64,000 bases of DNA from Escallonia rubra. Its lineage: Eukaryota > Streptophyta > Magnoliopsida > Escalloniales > Escalloniaceae. Of the stretch, positions 59,078 through 64,000 are shown one piece after another. Below the pieces are notes generated by a model that was not told the DNA's origin, made no database searches, and saw nothing but the letters and a program-made list of their open reading frames with translations. The translations under genes were made by a program, and so were the position numbers. The DNA lies in assembly GCA_033065855.1 (NCBI GenBank), contig JAVXUO010001478.1, forward strand, positions 390,001 through 454,000, read 5' to 3'. Within the stretch, counting starts at the first letter, position 1; each line of letters begins with the position of its first letter.

Positions 59078-59275
59078 GTATCTGTCTATACGTGTGTGTA
59101 TATACATATATACGTGTGTATATATATATAGGTATATATATTGTATATACGTGTGTGTAGATAAATATATATATATACGTGTGTGTGTGTATACGTGTGT
59201 ATATACATACGTATATATATATATATATATGTATATACACACGTATATACGTATACACACACGCGCGTATATACA

Positions 59276-59324
<49 letters not shown>

Positions 59325-59485
59325 TACTTTGTAAATTGCATATCTGACTTATAATCTGGACTTGGTCCAAACGCTGGATATAATTTCTTGCTTATCCGGT
59401 CTTATCCGACGGTATAGCTTGTCCGGCCTTATCCGCCCTTATCATGTCCTTATCCTTATCCTTATCCTTGTCGCCAAACACAGCC
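58707..59485. mobile_element. Small inverted-repeat element with an expanded microsatellite core
   Basis: GGCTGTGTTTGGCG (58707-58720) and CGCCAAACACAGCC (59472-59485) are perfect inverted ends. GGATAAG and CTTATCC motifs recur inside each arm. The middle (about 58930-59325) is TA, CA and TATACGTG microsatellite. The ends resemble Tourist/PIF-type MITEs, but a TTA-type duplication is not clear. It interrupts the LTR-like sequence, which resumes at about 59486. Confidence 0.75.
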
Positions 59486-61490
59486 ATAGGGTATGCGGGT
59501 GCCTAACACCTTCCCGTCATATAACTCCCTGAATCCATTTCTTTGATTTCAATAGATTAGTAGTCATTTGAGCATTTTTAGAGTATTTTTTTGGGTTTTT
59601 CTTATTTTCTTGTGTTTAAATAAGTAAGATGACGATTTCTTAAAATCCATCCAGAGATTTTTCCGAGTCGGTTCGCTACACATAGCATAAAGTGTTTTAA
59701 GTACATATATCCTCTCTCTTTTTTTGGTGAATCCAAAAGGAAATATTGGAAGCTCTATCTTCCATGCTCTAATCCTGTAAATTTTCAAGAGTATGTATTA
59801 TGAACTATCTAAATCTTGTAACTTTTATATTCGAACAAAAACCAAGATTAGAATGTCTCAAAAAGTTTGAAAGAATAATAAGTAAATACTTCAATTGGCG
59901 GTTTGTATAGCTGACAGTGGCAAACATGATTAGAAAGCCAATTGCTTTTTGAAGCATGAACAAAATATAAAAACAAAGGAAGCTATTCCTAATTTGAAGC
60001 ATGAACAAAAGATAGGCCAATGGAATAACTATTAGATTTGAAAATTACAATTTATTAATGGCATAAAAAGAGATCAAGTTCTACAAGTTTCCTAGGTTGT
60101 CTTGCAAATCTTTGCTATGATGATATAAACTCCGATAAAATTGAGTTCGTTAGTTGGTCTTCTTACTTGTTAATTTTCTTGTCTTATTTGATTATTTGGG
60201 GTTTTTGGCTTATTTAATCAGGCTTATATATGTTTGGCTCTTTGGTACCATTTATTTCTTCTTATCATTGTGGTTTGAATCAGCACCCAATCTGATAATT
60301 AATTTTGAATAATCAATTTGGTGTTAACAGTAAGATATGTTTTAGTCTTATAGGAACTTCAACGTATGATATGATGCAAATCGATTTATTTAATGGATTT
60401 ATCATATTTTCTAGGAAAATCGGATATATGTTATTGTTAAGAATAACCATTGATCCAAAAATTTCCCAATATTAGTCGAAGGCGAAATCTATGTAATATC
60501 AAAATTAAAGTGAATCAATGTAAGACTACATCTCTCGAACTGTGGCATAAACCATTCTTCTGTGGCAAAGGAAGAAGTTGCCCCTTTGTGCTTTTTCACC
60601 TTATCCCCATCTTCTATTTCAAAATCATGCCTCTGTCACAAGCAGTAAATGTGTTCCATCACATTTTTTCTAGACAACAACAACCAAACTTTGGATAATG
60701 ATATTTTAACAATTCCGAGGGATAAGTTCGATTTTTGAAGTTACCATACGGTGGAGGAACATATCTGTAACAATAACTTGCTTTCAATAAAACTTGAATA
60801 TGTTTTCAAAATATCTAATCATCACACACTATCTTGTTACGTGGGAACATATTAACTTTCCATATCCTAGATTTCTCAAATCTGCTAGAATCAGATGTAG
60901 TCTAATGTTGTACATTTCTACTTAATATTCCCCTACCTCTTTCTTCTTTTTCCGTCCTCTCGATACCACTCAATGACATATCAAATTTAGGTACAACTAA
61001 GAACTTGCGTGCATCTTTAGGGGACAACAATTGATGTTAAAAGTGTGGGGTAACAGATCGATGACTTACAAAGGTTGTTGGGTGCGCAAAAGAACAATAG
61101 TTTAAATTGCATGTGGCTATATAGTGAAGAAATCCAGAGGTACAACAATTACACTAAACAAAGGAACTAGAAGAAAAATTACTAACGAGAAATAAGAAAA
61201 AGTTGATTACACATTGTTGTTATTATTTTTCATCCTATATATCTCTCTTATGTACATAAGTACTACAAAGTTTTATGCAAGCTATCTAGAAGAAGCACAT
61301 CACCTAACCCGTGCAGTTGGGACTACGACACGATGTGATAAAGAGGACAATAGAAAAAGTATTAACTAGATATTGTGTATCAATTTCAAGAAAGGAGATA
61401 TAGAAACCATTTGAAACAAATGTAAAGTTTATTTATGTTTTCTGGAAAGTTCACGTACAATGGCATTTGACATCTTTTCTAATTGTGCAG
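59486..61490. other. AT-rich region without a recognised gene
   Basis: The first 120 bases continue the LTR-like sequence. The rest is AT-rich. I find no convincing ORF, RNA gene or repeat boundary. Confidence 0.4.
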
Positions 61491-61499
61491 GAGTTATTA

Positions 61500-62090
61500 T
61501 GTACATGTGAAGCAACGATAGAAGAAGCGATGAGAGATAATTGATATCTAGAGTGCATGCTCTTGAGCGAAAAGATTAGAGCTTTATTAAAATGGCGCTA
61601 TGCATTGTGAGTGTTGCAAAAAAAGTAGTTGACTTTTCATTGCACAGGTACCAACACATTTGCTACTGATTTTATTAAATTAGAATTACTTTGCAAAAGT
61701 TCTAAAATTTAAACATTATATTTATTGACCATGCAGCCAGGGAATCCAAGTACAAGTACATGATTAGAGGTACCACTACCTTTGTGATATTTGATCTAGA
61801 GGCATAAATGATGATCGAGATTCCAGTTCGGCAATGATTATTGCTAATGAAGAGGAGCCCTTAAATTTATTTTAGTTTTGTATTTGATGGATGACACTAA
61901 CACAAGAAAACTAATGTAGAGTGAAAATTTTCAACATTCCTAACATTATCAAGACCATTGTTGGGAAAGCATTTAAATTTCAGATTGAATTTGTTCGTTT
62001 AATCGAATTAAAAAAGGATACGAAGATTATACTGTGATAAATTATTTCGAGGATGACATTGACTAAGAAAAAAAGCCCAATTCCTTCGAA
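61500..62090 (+). pseudogene. Possible replication protein A-like relic
   Basis: The + strand reads SKYKYMIRGTTTFVIFDLEA near 61750-61800 and IVGKAFKFQIEFVRLIELKK near 61960-62010, then INYFEDDID. These resemble the C-terminal OB-fold region of plant RPA1-like proteins (YKxxxRVxDxTGxTxFVxFD, then GKxxxFQIE). Zinc-ribbon cysteines are not clear, and stops and frame changes interrupt it. RPA1-like genes occur both in hosts and in plant Helitrons; neither origin can be shown here. Confidence 0.4.
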
Positions 62091-62288
62091 GATGGGATAC
62101 CGATGGCAAATGAGATGACGATATAATAACATCTATTGAGACAAAGATGCAAAGAAGGTTTAATGGAAGAAGGAAGAGAAAAAGAGATGCAACAAAAGGT
62201 TGATGGAAAAAGATCGAAAAAAACTTATAGGTAGATCTTGATGAAGAATAGTAGAAGTCATGGCCTTATTATATCATCTACTTCATTA

Positions 62289-64000
62289 GTTTTTTTTTTT
62301 TTGGTGCAACATAATTAAAATTATAATTAAAAACGTTTACAACTTAGTCCCTAATATGGGCAACTCCTGCTATATCAGCTAACAAGAGGGTGACCACCTC
62401 CGGTGGTGCATGAGATATACAAAATACTCCCTTGTTGAACACCCAAATTGGCTAATTTGTCCGCACAACAATTGCCCTCTCTAAATATATGAATTATTTT
62501 GGACTTAGTAGCTCTAATAAGATAGCTAGAATCTTTGATGCTATTGCTTAAGGGGTGGAATCGGTTGTTGGTTCCCAAAATAAGATCCTTGGCCATTTGA
62601 GAATTAGTTTCACCGATCACATTTGACAATCCCAGATTCTTGATCATTGTTGCTCTTTGTAGAATGTCGTGGAGTTTAGCTTCAATGGCACTAGAAACAT
62701 GAGTATTGCTACAGAACCCTTCTATCCATTCACCTTCACAATTTTGCATCTGCCCTCCAAATCCTCCAGACATGTCAGCTTTTGCACATCCATCTACATT
62801 GAGTTTCACAGTACCTGCCATAGGAAAACACCACGAAATTAGTTTCTAAGTTTTAGTATTATATTTATCCTCTCAATGAAAAGCTTTCTCCATCTCTTCA
62901 GCAAAGTTTAGCACATTTTCCATGAAATCTCTGGCTGTATGGAAATATTCTCAATGCTTTCTCTATTTCTATCTCTCCATATTTTCCAGAGAGTGGCAGA
63001 AAATAAATATATCCGGTGTATGTCTCTAAATTTGGCATCTCCTTTCTTTTGAAGGTTTTTTTTCAACCAGTCCTTCAAATTCAGCTTTTCTGCTTCTTCT
63101 AGTTAACTGTGAGCAAATACCTTTCTCCACAATTCTTTGGCTTTAGGACAGAATCTGATAATATGTTCAGTGGTCTCATCAAGATGGGAACATCTAGCAC
63201 ATCTTCCCCCTTGAGTTATGTTTCTAGAGACACGCAGGCTGTTAGAGACAATTTTCTGATGTAACACAAGCCATAGAAATAATATAATTTTGAAAAGGAT
63301 CTTGTTTTCCAAATCCATTTCCAGTCATTTCCATAATGAACATGTCTTTGCCTATCAATAGCTAGAGAGTAAGCACTAGAGATAGAAAACTCCCCATGCT
63401 TAAGAGCACTCCAACAAAAATGATCTTCAACCACATCTTTTCTAGGGAGATAGATTTTGGTTATTTCTTTGTGCCACTCATGGTTGACCACATCAAGGAT
63501 TTTATTATGATCCCAATAATTTTTGTTGATAAAACTTTTTCACCTTCAAATCTAACTCATCCCCGTTTATTGGGCCTTTTCCACACCGCCAATCTTGCCA
63601 AAAATTAATCCTATCACCACTATTGACAATCAATTTCAATCTTTTTAGGAGAATATGTTTTCTTTTGAGTATACTCCTCCAAATGTGAGAGCTCTTACTT
63701 GTCATAATCCAGTCCCTAGGATTGTCACTCTTAACATACTTGTATCTCAAAGCCTTAACCCATAACAGATCTTCATTTATTCCAAATTTTCACCCAAGTT
63801 TAGTAAGACAATGTAGATTATGATCCTTAGCTTTTCTTAGACCCAATCCCCCCTGATGTTTAAGGGAGCAAACAATTTCCCAATTAATGAATGAATCTTT
63901 TTCTTGTTCTCATTATCTGTCCACAGAAAAACTTTATTGATTTTATCCAATTTCTCAGTCACTTTGACAGGGAGAGCTTGGATTTGCATGATGTGAGTGT
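62289..64000 (-). mobile_element. 3' end of an L1-type LINE (zf-RVT and RNase H), runs off the window
   Basis: The T run at 62290-62303 is the poly(A) tail on the minus strand. Upstream on that strand are RNase H (GTVKLNVDGCAKADMSGGFG, AIEAKLHDILQRA, REGNCCADKLANLG; 62821-62375) and the zinc-binding region of reverse transcriptase (FSISSAYSLAIDRQ, then CARCSHLDETTEHIIRFCPK; 63500-63103). A preceding ORF2 part lies at 63750-63505 (INFWQDWRCGKGP). Frame changes and stops separate the parts, so it is inactive. The reverse transcriptase core would lie beyond 64000. Confidence 0.88.

Noticed and set aside
58883-59370. Several ORFs of 80-145 codons on both strands
   Set aside because: They consist of alternating Tyr-Ile or Cys-Val codons from TA and CA microsatellites.
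1-64000. tRNA, rRNA or known small RNA genes
   Set aside because: I saw no cloverleaf with A and B boxes or rRNA-like sequence, although visual reading is not decisive.

Overview
The window is nuclear DNA of a flowering plant, most likely a dicot. It has spliced LRR receptor kinase and SUMO-like genes with GT/AG introns, plant-type LTR retrotransposons (Gypsy and Copia), hAT and Mutator DNA transposons, an L1-type LINE tail and many AT or GA microsatellites. I cannot name the species. About three quarters of the window is transposable-element sequence, much of it nested.

Layout. (1) 0.8-7.2 kb, + strand: a five-exon LRR receptor-like kinase of the non-RD EFR/Xa21 type. My exon chain keeps the frame and gives about 1161 residues. 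Its introns hold duplicated segments, a 681-bp hAT-like element and a perfect 32-bp inverted repeat around an AT tract. (2) 8.35-26.03 kb: a Gypsy element on the minus strand with an AGGAA target-site duplication. It has lost its reverse transcriptase core and carries a decayed antisense ORF that resembles a plant mobile domain (PMD) protein. A 4.0-kb hAT element with a broken transposase sits inside it (9.52-13.55 kb). (3) 26.14-46.50 kb: a second Gypsy relative on the + strand with gag remains, no recognisable pol, and long tandem repeats. Inside it is a Copia element (31.08-45.42 kb, duplication GGAGT). Inside the Copia 5' LTR is an 8.45-kb Mutator-like element (36.735-45.185 kb). (4) 46.50-46.72 kb: a fragment of an LRR-kinase gene fused to a cut-off Gypsy LTR. 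(5) 49.3-54.1 kb, minus strand: an intact five-exon host gene for a Rad60/NIP45-type SUMO-like-domain protein of 224 residues. One intron contains a 1.46-kb element with long inverted repeats. (6) 55.5-64 kb: an old Copia fragment, LTR-like sequence split by a small inverted-repeat element with a large microsatellite, a possible replication-protein-A-like relic, and the 3' end of a LINE that runs off the window.

The most interesting unit is the Mutator-like element. Its terminal inverted repeats are about 245-257 bp long and nearly identical. It has an uninterrupted FAR1/MuDR-type transposase gene and, facing it, a second spliced gene joining a PMD to a C48 (Ulp1/SUMO-protease) domain with all catalytic residues present. 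Between the two genes lies an array of about 15 copies of a short palindrome, and the same palindrome occurs four times in or next to each terminus. The layout suggests a self-contained transposition module: a transposase, an accessory PMD-protease and repeated candidate binding sites. That role is inferred, not shown.
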